DNA of 64,000 nucleotides from Blasia pusilla. Taxonomy: Eukaryota > Marchantiophyta > Marchantiopsida > Blasiales. Below, in pieces: positions 10,281 to 21,528 of the stretch. Made by a program: the position numbers and the translations under genes. Under the pieces are notes generated by a model. That model was not told the origin of the DNA, did not search any database, and saw only the letters and a program-made list of their open reading frames with translations. The stretch's first letter is position 1. Every line of letters starts with the position of its first letter. The stretch is from contig CM114274.1 of the NCBI GenBank assembly GCA_050084515.1, positions 18,786,001 through 18,850,000 on the forward strand, in the 5' to 3' direction.

Positions 10281-12676
10281 GCAAGGGCGGTGGAGTGGGA
10301 ACGAATGGTAGACTATTGGATGTCAGAATCAGGGAAATTTAAGGCTGAGCAAATGACGAAAGCTCGGTCACATGTTCAGACTTTGAACTACAATGGTCTA
10401 TCACGCTTAGATGGTTTTTCAGTAATCCCTTAACATGAGCTTTGACTTTCACTTGATAAAATGTAGCTTCAAATTGTTGGGTTCTTCTTTTGGTATGCAC
10501 TCTATCAATTTAGGCATTCCCATGAGCTTATATACTAAACGTGTACTGCTTTCTTATTTGAAATGTTTGAATAATGACACCTACAATGTGGGATGTATTT
10601 TAGGGGCTTCCAAAAAGAGAGAATTCTGCTCATGGAACAGCAAGAGAAGAGGTTCCATCATCACATCCTACTAGTACAGATTTTAGTGGGGCTTCACGGG
10701 TAAGTCACACACAAGTTGACATGGTTGGTTAGTGCAAGAGTCATGGATAGAAAAGAAAACTATGCAAATGTGTCATAGAAAGCATTGACATCTTGTATTA
10801 TGTATCTCTTATGCTTGACAGGGAGTCGAATCAGATCTCACTTCCCACATGAATGAGGTGGAGACTAGATTAGATGAAGGTCTACGTGATATGAGATCCC
10901 AAATTGAGAATGGCAACAAAATAAATGGAATGATCTTCATGCAAGTCACCAACCTCTTGAGGATAAGTTGAGTGTACTTCTGCGCATGGTCGGTAAATTG
11001 GCTCAAAGTGGGAAAGAAACAACGTCCAATGTCTCAATTGATGATGTACTTATAGATAAGCCATCAACCATGAAAAGTAAGTTCCTTTTCTTATATAAGT
11101 CCAATTAAATTTCATCAAGGCACTTTAAATTCTGATCTGTTTTTCTCATTTCTACATCATGATCTAATTACTCCCATGGCTTGTGCAGGGTGTTATCAAA
11201 AATTGCATGAGCTTACTGACAATGTTGAGAACCTTGTTGAGGCTAAAAGGTCCCCTAAGAAAAGGAGGACAAAATCTCACATGAATGTTGGCTTTGAAGA
11301 TATGACTACTTTGATAGGTGAAAATCTTTGACATATCCTCTTGTAGGTTTAATTCTTCATATTCTCTATTGCAAGTTATGTGGAAATTTCAAATGTAGGT
11401 GTATCATAATTATACAATGATCTGCAATGTAAATATGAAATTCCACAGGAAGTGAGAAAGTCCATAGTGCTGATCCGGTGAGCCATGTGTTGAACAAGAG
11501 CTCTTCAAGTGTAATGATCAAAGGTAACACTCAAGCATCTGCCACATTTTGTACCTACATTCTCCAATTTCTCCATACCTTCATTCCATGTTTCAGCAAT
11601 GACAATTCCAAGTTGGATTATGGTGAGTGATTACTCACTTAGCTCACTAAATTTTATTGGGATTTGCATTTCTTTTCTCTATTGCTCTTGTGCAGGTACA
11701 AAGAAGATTGATCATACTCACCTTAAAAACAACAGTGACAAAGGTAAATTTGTGACTACTACAATATCCCAGGGTGCATATCTCAACTCTGTTTTCTTTA
11801 TAGTCCATGTCTTATTTCTTCTATTTAATTGCACTTGGTGAGATATAGAAATTTTGAAGTGCATGTCAACAACACAAGCAAATTGCATATATGATAGCAA
11901 CAACCAATTCAATAAACTTTTGTGTTTATGAGTGGTGAAAGTAAGGATTTTCTCAGGTGATAATAGTTTTCCATATACTAATCTCATTGAAGTTTAATGT
12001 TCTATAGGTGAAGCAATAATGGACATACAAGCTTCACCAAAGATCAAGAAGAAGATGAAGGCAACCACCGAGATGGTTGCAAGTGTGGGTAGTGAGTCAG
12101 AGTGCGACTCGAAAGTGCTAAATAGCAAGAATCATAGGGTAAAATAATCAAGCTTTCACTTTTTGCAAAGATATTTCACGTGTGTTTTCGTAGATATGTG
12201 ACAACAATGGATGAGTTGTTGTTGTTTTTATTCTTATTTCAGTTACCCAACCAGATGGTGCTTGTCAACTTTTCAAGGACTTTACCAATAGATGGATGGA
12301 CCTTCACCAAGGTAATGATTGAGAGTATACCAATTTATAAATTTTTATAATGTTGTTATATTCACCATTAACTTTATGTTTTTAATTGGTATGTATGTAG
12401 CTCCGTAAGGGAGATGAAGTACATCTCACACAGCCAAAACTCAACCAGAATATTTTGGGTCATGGAGTAGTTTCGGGCTTGAGTGGGCTAGACAAGTTCC
12501 ATGGGAAGGATATAGGTCTTGGATTACTTCAAGTGGAACTTAAGGATACTTCTCAACGGGATTACCAACTATGGGAACCGAAGACAATGGACGAACCTGC
12601 TCAACTCACACTTGGAGATGCAGTTGGAACTTCAATCATTTTGTTGGAGTTGAATTTGAAGAAGCTAGTTCGTTAG
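10281..12676 (+). pseudogene. TNP1-like second gene of the CACTA element (multi-exon)
   Basis: The first exon (10281-10433) reads VEWERMVDYWMSESGKFKAE then MTKARSHVQ, which fits the Transposase_24-like motif. Small open blocks bounded by intron-like GT/AG sites follow at about 10820-10970, 11190-11330, 11450-11530, 11697-11780, 12007-12150 and 12240-12315. The last exon starts after a TGTAG acceptor at 12401 and reads LRKGDEVHLTQ then GKDIGLGLLQVEL and LTLGDAVGTSIILLEL, stopping at TAG 12676. That end matches the Tnp1_En_Spm C-terminal domain. Some blocks carry stops. Exon borders are approximate. Confidence 0.55.
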
Positions 12677-12773
12677 GATCTCTCGATTTTGTGATTTTTC
12701 AGAATTTTAAAAACTCTCACAATGATTCCATCAGGTCATTTGTCTGTAGTTTGGCTTCCATATGTGTCATGAC

Positions 12774-13259
12774 TGTTAGGATAGATCAGTGGGATCTAGC
12801 AGAGCATCTTCACAAGTAGTGGAGGACAGGCCCAAGAGGTCGAGAATGACTTGTTGAGGCCCCGGGAAACCTCGGAGAATAGGTTTCCCCTTCGTTTGGG
12901 CTCATTTGGAGCCATATAGAGAAACTTACTATTTCTAGTAAGTTGCCTTTCTATTTTTGGTAAGTGGATCTTGACCTCCTACATCAGGTCAAGAGCCAAG
13001 GAGGTGACTTGGGAGCATAGGTTACCATGGAGAGAGCTTGGGAGAGGGGAGGGGTATACCTCAAGGAGAGAGAGCTTGAGAGCTTATTCTCTCTTTGTTG
13101 AACCTCTTGGCATGAGGCATCGGAGCTATAGTCCCTTGCCTTGTGAGTGTAATCCAAGGCTCTCATTAGGAGAGTGGGTTTAGTTTGACATGAGAGAGAG
13201 TGCACACCTTTGAGAGCTATGGTGTGAGATGGTGTAGAGAGAGATTGGATCTTACTTTA
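12774..13259 (+). repeat. 5' LTR of the gypsy element (shared part)
   Basis: Starts TGTTAGGATAGATC and is collinear with 21855-22360 over ~490 bp (TCATTTGGAGCCATAT, GAACCTCTTGGCAT, TTAGGAGAGTGGGTTT and GAGAGAGATTGGATCTTACTTTA are shared). The two then diverge: this copy continues CAAAGGAAGAATG, while the 3' copy continues with a 126-bp terminal segment. The true LTR end here is therefore uncertain. Confidence 0.75.
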
Positions 13260-14230
13260 CAAAGGAAGAATGAAAGAGTGAGAGAGCTTTATGGGGGAGC
13301 TCGCTGGTCACTTGCTGCTTTTGCAGGTTAGGGACCGTGTTCCCCATTCAGCGGCTCATGGGAGTGCTCACCGGAGCAAGGGCTACTTTGATTGTTCTTT
13401 GCATTTGCCGATTTTTCGTATGGAAGAGTGGCGCGCGGAAGCGTTGCCCCCAATTTCTAATAGGGATTGATTATGGGGGCGGGTTGCCCCATGCTGGTGC
13501 TCTCGGGAGCACCATATAGCTTGCTGATTTGTATTTTTACAGGTTTTACATTTTGGTTGGGAGAAATCAGCGTGGAAGCGCTGCCAAATTTTGTGTAGGA
13601 GAAAGAGACATTGGGCTTTACAACAATCCCTGTCAGTTTTTACTCAAATGTCCAATTCCAAATATTTTTTGACGCTGTTGTGGATCGTGAAGCTGTGCAC
13701 GTTGTGCAATAAATGATGTGCAATTTGGAGTTGCAAGTAAAAAGTTATGGTCAATCTTGCAAAACTGCAAAACTGCCACCGGCGGCGGCCGTCGCCGTCA
13801 TAGTCACCATCGCCGGTCAATGGCCAATCGTCACCGTCAATGGCCAACTGTCACCATCAACGGTCAAAGGTCCACCGTCCACCATCGGCCGTTGCCGTTG
13901 CCCAACGTTGCTGAGAGTTGCATTCAGTCGTTGTCCACCCTTTGGTTGCCCTTTCCGCCATTACGAAGTGGAGGGTCTTCCACGACCACCGTTGATTCTC
14001 TCACTTGCGCCGCCACCATGTACCTTGGTTTGGCCGCCACTGTCATCGAAATTTCATCATCAACCGGTGATGGTAGATGACCTCCGGTAATGGTGTTGAG
14101 TTTTCATTTCATGCTGCTATGTTGTGATTGGTAGCCGCTCGACGACAATCGAGTACCGTGCCGTGATGCCCATTGCCGCAACGCGCCGCCGATCGCCGCG
14201 CCGTGCCGCTCGATGTTTCAGTTAACATCC
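13260..14230 (+). other. Gypsy leader region
   Basis: Lies between the 5' LTR and the gag-like frame. Part of it (13770-13920) is a low-complexity run of CACCG/GTCAATGGCC-type units giving overlapping frames on both strands. I could not identify a tRNA primer-binding site next to the LTR. Confidence 0.45.
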
Positions 14231-14249
14231 TGAGTTACGTTCGGACCGA

Positions 14250-15170
14250 GGGCCAGAGAGGGCACCAGAGCGAGTAGCGGGTCCGGGTGGGCCTAGAGAT
14301 CGTGCACTAGGTGGTCGCGTTGGGGGATGAGGAGTTGGAGTTTCCCGACAGGGTGGTGGAGCTGCCCGTGGAGGAGGTAGAGTCCTACCACCTAGACGCG
14401 TCGAGGGAGATTCCAAGCGTGAGGCTAGGATGGCTGCTCAGATACATCAGCTACATGAGCAGATTGCCGCTATGGCATTGAGATTACCCGATGCCGGATC
14501 CGTGGCAGCGACATCATATGGAGCAGCCATAGATATGGAGGATCCTGGTTGGATGTGCGGGGTTGCCCACATGGAGGCCGCCGTAGTTGGGACGCGTGGA
14601 GAAGCCATAGAGTTGGATCCACAGCGAGGGGAAGCCAAGAAACACACTAGGCTTCCCCAGTCTTTCACGTTGTCTGAGGCGATGAGACCCCATCGATGGG
14701 TCATGATCAGAGTTCCTAGAGAGTTGGTGACATTGTTGGTGAGCAGGCACGGAGGGCGATGGGTGAAGCAAGTGTGACGACTCCTATTGTTGATGCTGAG
14801 GAGGGGCATGTGTCAAGCACGTTGTTGGGGGCGGCCACCATTGTGTACCGCGCTCCTTTATTTTCTGCTTCCGATGTTATGACGTTGGGGGGTACGCCCA
14901 CTGAGGCTTTTCGGCTGGCCGCTACGCTATATGAGCATGGAGTTGGAGTTCATGCATCACGTTCAGAGGTGATTGCACAAGAGGTGATGGACCTGCCCTT
15001 GGAGTGGATGCCCGGGCCGTCCACGTCCGATTTATGGCAGGCTGCGGCTGCTAGGATCGCGGAGATGCCCGCTAGACCCGCGATAGAGCGTGCGATGGCT
15101 TCTCTTGGTGTTGTGTTGCTGGATAACCGAGGAGAGGTCTTCCAGGTGGTGAGTCCCGGAGGTGGAGCTT
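14250..15170 (+). pseudogene. Gag-like region
   Basis: A Gly/Arg-rich stretch (VAGPGGPRDRALGGRVGG, then GGGAARGGGRVLP) precedes MAAQIHQLHEQIAAMALRLP from 14430. After a frame change at about 14755, the frame from 14759 continues into the protease (to 15322). The same order is seen in the degraded copy at 3055-1990. No capsid or CCHC zinc knuckle is recognisable, so the name rests on its place upstream of the protease. Confidence 0.45.
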
Positions 15171-15538
15171 TTAAAACGCAGCGCATCCTGTTGGATTCAA
15201 GAGCGCAACCCTTGATGTTGGGGAAAGCGTCATTCAAAGGATTGGGCTTGACGAGAGCCGATGTGGAGCGTTGTCCATTTCAGATACAGACATCCTTGGG
15301 TGGAGCGAGTACCACACATTAAATCACCCTAGAGGAGGTCGTGGTGAGGATTCGCCTGGGACATCCTACAGATGAGTCCGTGGTGCAAGCCAAGGCGATA
15401 GTTACTGATGCAGAGTCCTACGACGTCTTGGTTGGTGGAGCAGTGTTATACCCGATGGGGTTTTCCCTCGATTACTGGGAAGAGTCAACGTCCTATAAAC
15501 CAGGATGGCAATTAGGTGATGGGCGCCTTAGCTCATAA
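15171..15538 (+). pseudogene. Retroviral-type aspartic protease domain
   Basis: The frame reads QRILLDSRAQPLMLGKAS, with the active site triad written D-S-R where the family has D-S/T-G. The Gly-to-Arg change would destroy activity. Further on come CPFQIQTSLGG and, after a TAA near 15320, VVRIRLGHPTDESVVQAKAI, YDVLVGGAVLYPMGFSLDYW and a second TAA near 15536. The DILVG-like segment is the usual flap and C-terminal part of gypsy proteases. The methyltransferase frame begins 20 bp later in the same phase. Confidence 0.65.
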
Positions 15539-15559
15539 CCCGCTCGATTCACATGTGCA

Positions 15560-16801
15560 GTGATCGAGCAACGGCCAAGAGAGATGGCAACCTTAGCAGC
15601 ATTTAGTAGTGCCATCACTTGGCCTGAAGATTTGATTGAGGGACATGTCCATGCAGAGGATACTCCCGTTTCTTACATTTCTATGGATAGGAGTGTTATG
15701 GTAGTCGCATCATTCCGTGGAGGAGAGGTGCCATTGTGGGGCTCGACTGAGGAGCTTCGAAGATTGGCAAATGAGCACATGCAAACCGCGTGGAGCGAGG
15801 CATTTGCACCGGAGCATGACGGGTCTGAGGAACCCGAGGTAGAAGGGAGTGCTACGATGACATCCTTGGATACCACACCCATTGTGTGGTGTACCCTGGA
15901 GGAGGGTATTCGAGTGTTAGATCTCTTTGGAGAGATTAGCATCGGATTAGCTGCTATTTTGGAGGCAGGAGTGCGAATACAACAATACATCTATGTGGAG
16001 AGTGATGATGTTGCGAGGCGCATCTCACTACGATATGTGGCGCAGTTACGCCTACCTTTTCCCCACTTATTTTCTGCGTCCGCGGTACACGGATACCAGA
16101 GTTCCCTACCGAGGGATATTTCGTTGTTGGGGGCGCAGGACTTAGAGCGGGTAGGGACCATTGATTTGGTCATTTCTGGTTGGCCATGTCAAGGCCAATC
16201 GAGTGCTGGACAAGGCAGCGGGATGGCTGATACTCGGTCCTGGTTGTTTTGGGAGATGTTGAGGGTCTTATGGCAGTTGCAGGAGCACCAATCTTATTCT
16301 CCAGCCTACATTTTAGAGAATGTGCCCATCTTAGGAGACTCCAAGTCACGGGTGGTGACGAGTGCTCATCGGGTGCGTGCCTCGATCGGCCCAGCAGTGT
16401 TGTTGGATGCGGCGAGTGTAGGCTCTAGAGCCCATCTCCCGTGTCTATGGTGGACCAACTTGGTGCCCCATACGGTGTTACGGAGGGCGTATGCAAGAGT
16501 GGAGCGCCCCTCCCATTTGTTAGTAGATTCCATTCTTGATCCACGTCGTCGATCACATGTAATGAGGCACGATGATTGACCACCATTGATTGTGGTCAAC
16601 AGGGTAGGCAGGCCGCGGGCAGCCTTGCCCACCTTTGTGAGTTTTCCCGCTTCCTATGCATACAAGGAGGCCGGTCCTGGCTTGGTTTGGGATGACCACG
16701 TTCAGAGGTTGGTGGAGCCCAACGCCAACGAGTGAGAGCGGGCGATGGGATTTCCCCCAGGAGTGACGACAATCCCGTCAGTATCAGAGGCATCACAACG
16801 C
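15560..16801 (+). pseudogene. Retrotransposon-encoded C5-cytosine DNA methyltransferase, motifs I-IX
   Basis: Counted from the Met at 15560, motif I (AdoMet binding) is VLDLFGEISIGLAAI at 119-133, with Glu where Gly is usual. Motif IV is GWPCQGQSS at 207-215 with the catalytic Cys at 210 (codon 16187-16189). Motif VI is ILENVP at 251-256, and motif VIII-like sequence SVGSRAHLP and CLWWTN lies at 286-300. The WWTN ending and the short target-recognition region recall the DNMT3/DRM-type domain. A TGA ends the first 339 residues at 16577, where CGA is the likely ancestor. After another TGA near 16732, ERAMGFPPGV (motif IX region) continues to 16801, where the solo LTR interrupts. Motif X resumes at 18068. 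It probably methylated DNA in the host nucleus or the element's own cDNA, but this copy is dead. Confidence 0.8.
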
Positions 16802-18063
16802 TGTCGTATAGTAAAATCAACTAGTGTGTAAACTCCTTCGTCATTAAGTGTTAGATAGAGTTTCATTAGTATTAAGTAAATTGGTTTAGAAAAAGGAGAT
16901 TCTTATGTTTAAACCTCTTTATGGTGCCTCTTTTATGCGGGCCCAACTTTAGGAAAAGGAGGTAATAAATAAAAGATGACTTTATAAAAGTAAAGTAGTT
17001 GCTTTAATGAAAAGCAAAAGTAGTCTTGGTTGGTAGCTAGGTTAGTTGGGGTAATTTGGAAAATATCAAGTGGGTAAAAGAGGATATTTTGGAAGAGATA
17101 AGAGGAAATCTACTTGTGTCAAAATGTGGTTGGCTAAGCCTTGAGAGGAAGCCATGTGGCACAAGATAAGATAAGTTCTATTTCGTACTCTTGTGGATCC
17201 CTTGTGAGTATATAAAGAGGAGGGACCTTCAAGGGTTCATCACCTTCTATTCCACATCTTGAGTCTCTCGTGTCTCTCTTGAGTGTATGGCTTTGGGATT
17301 GTTTGCTCTTCCAATGAGAGTGGATCACCCCTCTTGGGAGAATAACTTGATCATGGTCTATTGTTCAAGAGATTTCTAGAGTGGTGTGTGTGTGTGGGGA
17401 TGAGAGGTTTGTCACCGAAGAGGAGTTTAGTCATACTAAAATAGCGGATGTTTTGGCTTGTTACTTCCCCAATGAGAGTGGATTATCCCTCTTGGGAGAA
17501 TAACTTCGCCAAAACCTATTCCTGAGGAGAGTAGAGAATGTCTGTCAAGCATGGATAGGGGTGGAGCACGAGTTGTGCCCGACTTTCCTTTCCTCAATCT
17601 ATACCATGTCAAGGTACTCTTTGTAGATAAACACTGGTTCACTCGATATTTAGTTTATCACTTTGGGGAGGCGTTCATGTACCAGGTCATGCAATCTCCA
17701 ACTCCGGTGATTCTTCCTATCGTCACATATGGAAGGACATGGGATTGTACTTTGTATGTCCTTATATAGCAATCCATGGATGTCAATAGGCCTGCTCAAG
17801 TAGGGATTAACACTAGTTGTGCTATCTTCCTCGTGTACAAGCTTAAAATAATCTATAGGGATTTTATAGTTAGGAATTTCGGGGTCCGATGTTACGAAGA
17901 AGTGGTTGCCTCGGCACTTCCATTTGTGATACCTGTTGTGAGAGAATAGAGAGTGTACATCATAATTTTGTATTGAAAAAGGAGAACTTCTTAGAGAGTT
18001 CACCTTGCATCAACCGCAGCTAGAAGGCCCGCCCTTGCTCGAAGAAAGGCTCTCCACACGACA
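16802..18063 (+). mobile_element. Solo LTR (TGTCG...CGACA family) nested in the DNMT gene
   Basis: The 1,262-bp insert begins TGTCG and ends CGACA, a perfect 5-bp inverted repeat of TG...CA type, and is flanked by the 4-bp repeat ACGC (16798-16801 and 18064-18067). Taking it out restores the methyltransferase frame. A TATA box (TATATAAA, 17209-17216) lies inside. A second, inverted copy lies at 49448-50718. Open stretches inside (for example HWFTRYLVYHFGEAFM near 17630) are similar in both copies but resemble nothing I know. It could be a non-autonomous element and not an LTR. Confidence 0.7.
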
Positions 18064-18067
18064 ACGC

Positions 18068-18160
18068 CATGTCTTGGGTCAAGCGATGGACATGAACTGT
18101 TTGACATGGATCTTCATCTTGGGAGTGGCTGAGCAGCGTCGGATGAGATCACGACATATC
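18068..18160 (+). pseudogene. Methyltransferase C-terminus (motif X)
   Basis: Directly after the solo LTR the phase of the methyltransferase resumes with HVLGQAMDMNCLTWIFILG. LGQAMDMN fits motif X of C5-methyltransferases (LGNALDVN-type), which completes the AdoMet pocket. The domain thus ends about 350 bp before the first RT homology. The linker between them (18160-18480) has unassigned frames and one stop. Confidence 0.65.
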
Positions 18161-18484
18161 ACAGCGCTCCCGTTGGTGAGCCCCATGCCTACCGAGACGG
18201 TGGAGGCAATGGCTAGGGGCGAGACCCGGGGAGATCGCCACACTTGGGGAGATCAAGAGAGACACCCTTGGACTTCTTGGGATGTTTTGCACATACGCCA
18301 GTAGATGATAGCCACAGCATCAAGCGTGGCTCCGGGCACTGCATGTGGAGGAGATCAGAGTTTGCAGTTGGCTGTAGGAGAGCGGTCGAGTGTTGTTGTT
18401 CGAGACGGGGTTGCACCATAGCAACCACCGATATCCGCACCGGAGAGTCCTACCGTAGTCACGATGGAGACTTGGGAGCCAGAT

Positions 18485-19278
18485 ATGGGCCCTAAGTTGA
18501 CAAGAGGAGAGCGGGGCCAAATACATCAGTTCCTCGAGAGTTATAGGAGCTGCATTGCGTTTAGCATGGAGGATGTGGGTACGCGGAAGGGACTGGGGAT
18601 CCGCATTGAGTTGTCGAGTGATACGAAAATCCTACAGGTACAGTGATATGGAGAGGGCTCTGATTCAGAGTAGGAGCCAAGACTTGGTCAGAGCAGGACT
18701 AGTGGAGATGTCGCATGGGGAGTATGCATCTGCCAGTGTCATGCCTCCCAAGAAGGATGCGCATGGCAACTGGACGCATAGGTAGATGTGTGGGGATTAC
18801 CGACCTATCAATTGGTAGACAAAGTTTGATATGTATGCCATGCCCATCCTTGAGGAGATCTTTGATGCGATTTGGTCACGCAAAGGTCTTCAATTCATTG
18901 GATTTGTGAGCCGGATACCATCAGCTGCCTATCAGATTGGAGGACAGGCAGAAGACGACATTTTTGGCATCGATCCTCACGGGAAGGATTGTTTGTACCA
19001 GTGGCGGTTCTTACCATTTGGGTTAAAGAACCCCCCGGCTGAGTTTAAGAGGGTCATGGATAGGATCTTGGCTAGTCTGGATTTTGCTAGGTGTTATATT
19101 GATGACATCGTAGTCTTTAGCGCCACGGTTGAGGAGCATGAGCGAAATCTAGAGGAGGTGTTTCAACGATTGCAATTACATGGGCTGAAGCTACATCCAA
19201 CCAAGTGCAAGTTCTTCTACGACCAGATTGAGTACTTGGGTCATACAATATACCTAGGGGGCCTTGGTGTTCAGTAGA
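18485..19278 (+). pseudogene. Gypsy reverse transcriptase
   Basis: Recognisable blocks in order: FSMEDVG, YRYSDMERALIQSR, GLVEMSHGEYASASVMPPKK, MCGDYRP, KVFNSLDL and AGYHQLPIR (in a shifted frame), HGKDCLYQWRFLPFGLKN, FKRVMDRILASLDFA, the catalytic YIDDIVVF near 19098, and KLHPTKCKFF then EYLGHTIY. At least three frameshifts and several TAG stops (near 18783, 18826 and 19276) break it. Confidence 0.8.
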
Positions 19279-19925
19279 CAAAGGTAGAGGCTATCTCACG
19301 CATTCCACGCCCTACAGATGTGAGCCGTGTTTGCGCATTCATGGGATTTTCAAACTTCTATCGGCGATACGTCAAGGGATTTAGTTTGATTGCGAAGCCG
19401 CTTACCTTGCTGACCAAGGTGGATCACGAGTGGCATTGGGGGGGGTGAGCAGGAGCGAGCATTTCAATTGCTCAAGGACAGGTTGACGTCCACGCCCATC
19501 TTGAGGAGACTAATAAGGAGGCGTCCTTTCTAGTTGCACACAGATTAGAGCATGTTGGGGCTTGGAGCGGTGCTCACCTAGCATGATGATGAGGGTAGAG
19601 AGTTCATGGTGGCTTACACTAGCCGCTCAAACAACGCTGCATAGGCGAAGTACAACTCGTATGAGGGTGAGTGCTTGGCTGCGGTGTGGGCTGTCGCGCA
19701 TTTTAGGTGTTACTTATTCGGCAACCCCTTTACCATCATCACTGATCATCAACCACTGAAGTGGTTGATGGAGTCCAACAAGCTTACAAGGAAGCTTGCA
19801 AGATGGGCTCTGTTGTTGCAGGAGTATGATTTTCAGGTGGTACATAGACCTGGGACGCTCAACCAAGATGCAGATGGGTTGAGTTGTAACCCATGCTCGA
19901 GTCAGCAAGATGCGATTGGAGCTCG
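19279..19925 (+). pseudogene. Gypsy RNase H
   Basis: After the RT thumb (SRVCAFMGFSNFYRRYVKGF), the RNase H frame includes LHTD, GLGAVLT, YNSYEGECLAAVWAVAHFRC, TDHQPLKWLMES and QEYDFQVVHRPG, with the expected Asp and Glu positions. Stops at 19531, 19546, 19579 and 19642 are all TAG and share one phase with the downstream integrase. There is one shift near 19445 (run of G). Confidence 0.75.
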
Positions 19926-20265
19926 ATGGCATGGAGAGAGTGATGAGGAGTCAGTGCCAGGATGGCACGCGTCAGCCTATTTAGGCATGTTGACTATGGA
20001 GAGCCAGAGTGTGGAGACTTTGATGGCGAGGTCTAGTGGAGAGTCCTTAGATCCTGAGGCCAATGAGGAGACAACAAGTGGCCGAGATATTCATGATGAT
20101 GGAGTAGTCTTGGAGTACCTTCGTATTGGCAGTGTCGCAAGCACCATGGATGCTAGAGAGCGGGATCGGATCCTACAGCGGGCCAGACGGTTCCGTTGGG
20201 AGGGGACACATGTTTTGAGGGTTTGGGAGGATGGCAAAGTACGCGTAGTGCCGCATCCTTCGTAG

Positions 20266-21340
20266 AGAGCACGACTAGTGCAGCATGCCCACGAGGAGTT
20301 GGGTCACTTTGGGGTGAAGCGGATGTATAGCTTGCTCCAGATTCAATATTGGTGGCGAGGCATGCAAACTGACGTTCAATAGTTTGTTGCTAGGTGCATG
20401 GTGTGTGATCGGGTCCGAGCATCAATCAATGCTCCGACTCCACAGTTGCATCCATTACCGATCATGGGCTTAGGGTATAGATGGAGTTTGGATTTTGCAA
20501 GACCTTTGCCTTTGACGGAGCATCACAGTCGTTACGTGTTGGTGATGGTCGAGCACTTCTCGAAGTGGATCGAGTTGGTTTCATTGCGTGACAAAGCGAG
20601 TGAGGGAGTAGCTTATGCCTTCCTTGACAGAGTACTCAGTCATTATGGTGCACCGGCTGAGATGTTGATAGACGAGGGTACCTAGTTTCGCGGTGAGTTC
20701 CAGGCCTTGTGTGATCAGGCGTTGATCGACCACCGCACGACTTCGGGAGATCATCCCAAGGCGGATGGATTAGCGGAGAGAGTTGTGCAAACGATGAAGA
20801 GGGATTTTTGCAAGTATGGCTTGAAGAGAGGTCACCTAGGATATTGGGATCTCCAATTGCCCTGGTTGGGGATGGGATATAGATTCAGCAGGCAGACATC
20901 CTTAGCGTCTTTTTCACCGTACTTGCTACTTTATGGCCCAAAGCCAGATTTGCCTACGGCCATTCGTCAAGATGCAGGTGAGGTGCTGGACCTTGATGAC
21001 CAAGATGTATGGATGCGAGCATGTTCTCAGAGGGCTGAGTTTTTTTGGAGAGTGATGCCCATGGCGTTCGAGAACTTGGCGATTGCGCAGCATCGGGTTA
21101 CGTTGAGGTATGTGATTATTCGGGATGGTGATTATCGACCAACTATCCGGAGGTTTCATCAAGGAGATTATGTCCACTTGCAGCAGACGGCACGGACGAC
21201 GTTGGATGTGACTACAGGGCGCACTATCCTGAGAGTGCGTGATGTTTTGCCTTCTCGTGTTCTCTTGCTAGAGGGACGCGATGGTATGGTATGGAAGGAC
21301 CATGTTCGTAATTGTGCGCCATGTCACCTTCTTAACATTG
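20266..21340 (+). pseudogene. Gypsy integrase
   Basis: The HHCC zinc finger (HAHEELGHFGVKR, then CMVC near 20397) is followed by the catalytic core: Asp in WSLDFARPLP, Asp in MLIDEGT and Glu in KADGLAERVVQTMKR, in correct order and spacing. The C-terminal part includes GDYVHLQQ and RTILRVRDVLPSRVLLLEG. TAG stops occur at 20380 (between Q and FVA) and 20683 (GT-stop-FRG, normally Gln). Otherwise the phase is unbroken to 21528. Confidence 0.85.
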
Positions 21341-21528
21341 ATGGTACAGTAGATCCGAGCTTATCAATAGTTCCTGCAGGCTTGCGTTGTATGTTGTGTG
21401 GTGCTGCTCGTGGTGCGGCCACGATGCTAGTTTGTGATGGATGTTCAAAAGGTTGGCATATGGCATGTCTAACGCCACCTCTCACTAGGATTCCTCGGGG
21501 ACGATGGATGTGTCACAGTTGTACATAG
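21341..21528 (+). CDS. PHD finger fused to the integrase C-terminus
   Basis: The integrase frame runs without interruption into a complete C4HC3 PHD signature: RCMLCGAARGAATMLVCDGC, GWHMAC, LTPPLTRIPRGRWMCHSC. It then stops at TAG 21526. PHD fingers read the H3 tail, so here the domain probably guides integration to particular chromatin, the role that chromodomains play in chromoviruses. That is inference; the aromatic cage residues cannot be judged reliably by eye. A decayed version follows the integrase end of the copy at 640-3560. Confidence 0.75.

Larger units (their letters stand above)
8550..12680 (+). mobile_element. Decayed CACTA (En/Spm) DNA transposon
   Basis: The block carries a TNP2-like transposase-associated domain near 9100-9350, a TNP1-like region with a Transposase_24-like motif near 10281, and a Tnp1/En-Spm C-terminal domain ending at 12676. 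This is the usual order of the two plant CACTA genes. Terminal inverted repeats were not found: the right end is lost against the gypsy LTR at 12774 and the left end is unclear. Several stops indicate an old copy. Confidence 0.65.

Noticed and set aside
14222-14416. Proline-rich minus-strand frame
   Set aside because: Shadow of the Gly/Arg-rich gag-like segment on the plus strand, which is supported by a second copy.
20200-20690. Possible genetic-code reassignment of TAG because all stops in the integrase frame are TAG
   Set aside because: Nothing else in the window supports it: the transposon genes here end at TAG as well, and the stops fit C-to-T or G-to-A decay at Gln or Trp codons. The element is damaged in other ways too (RT frameshifts, protease Gly-to-Arg, nested LTR).
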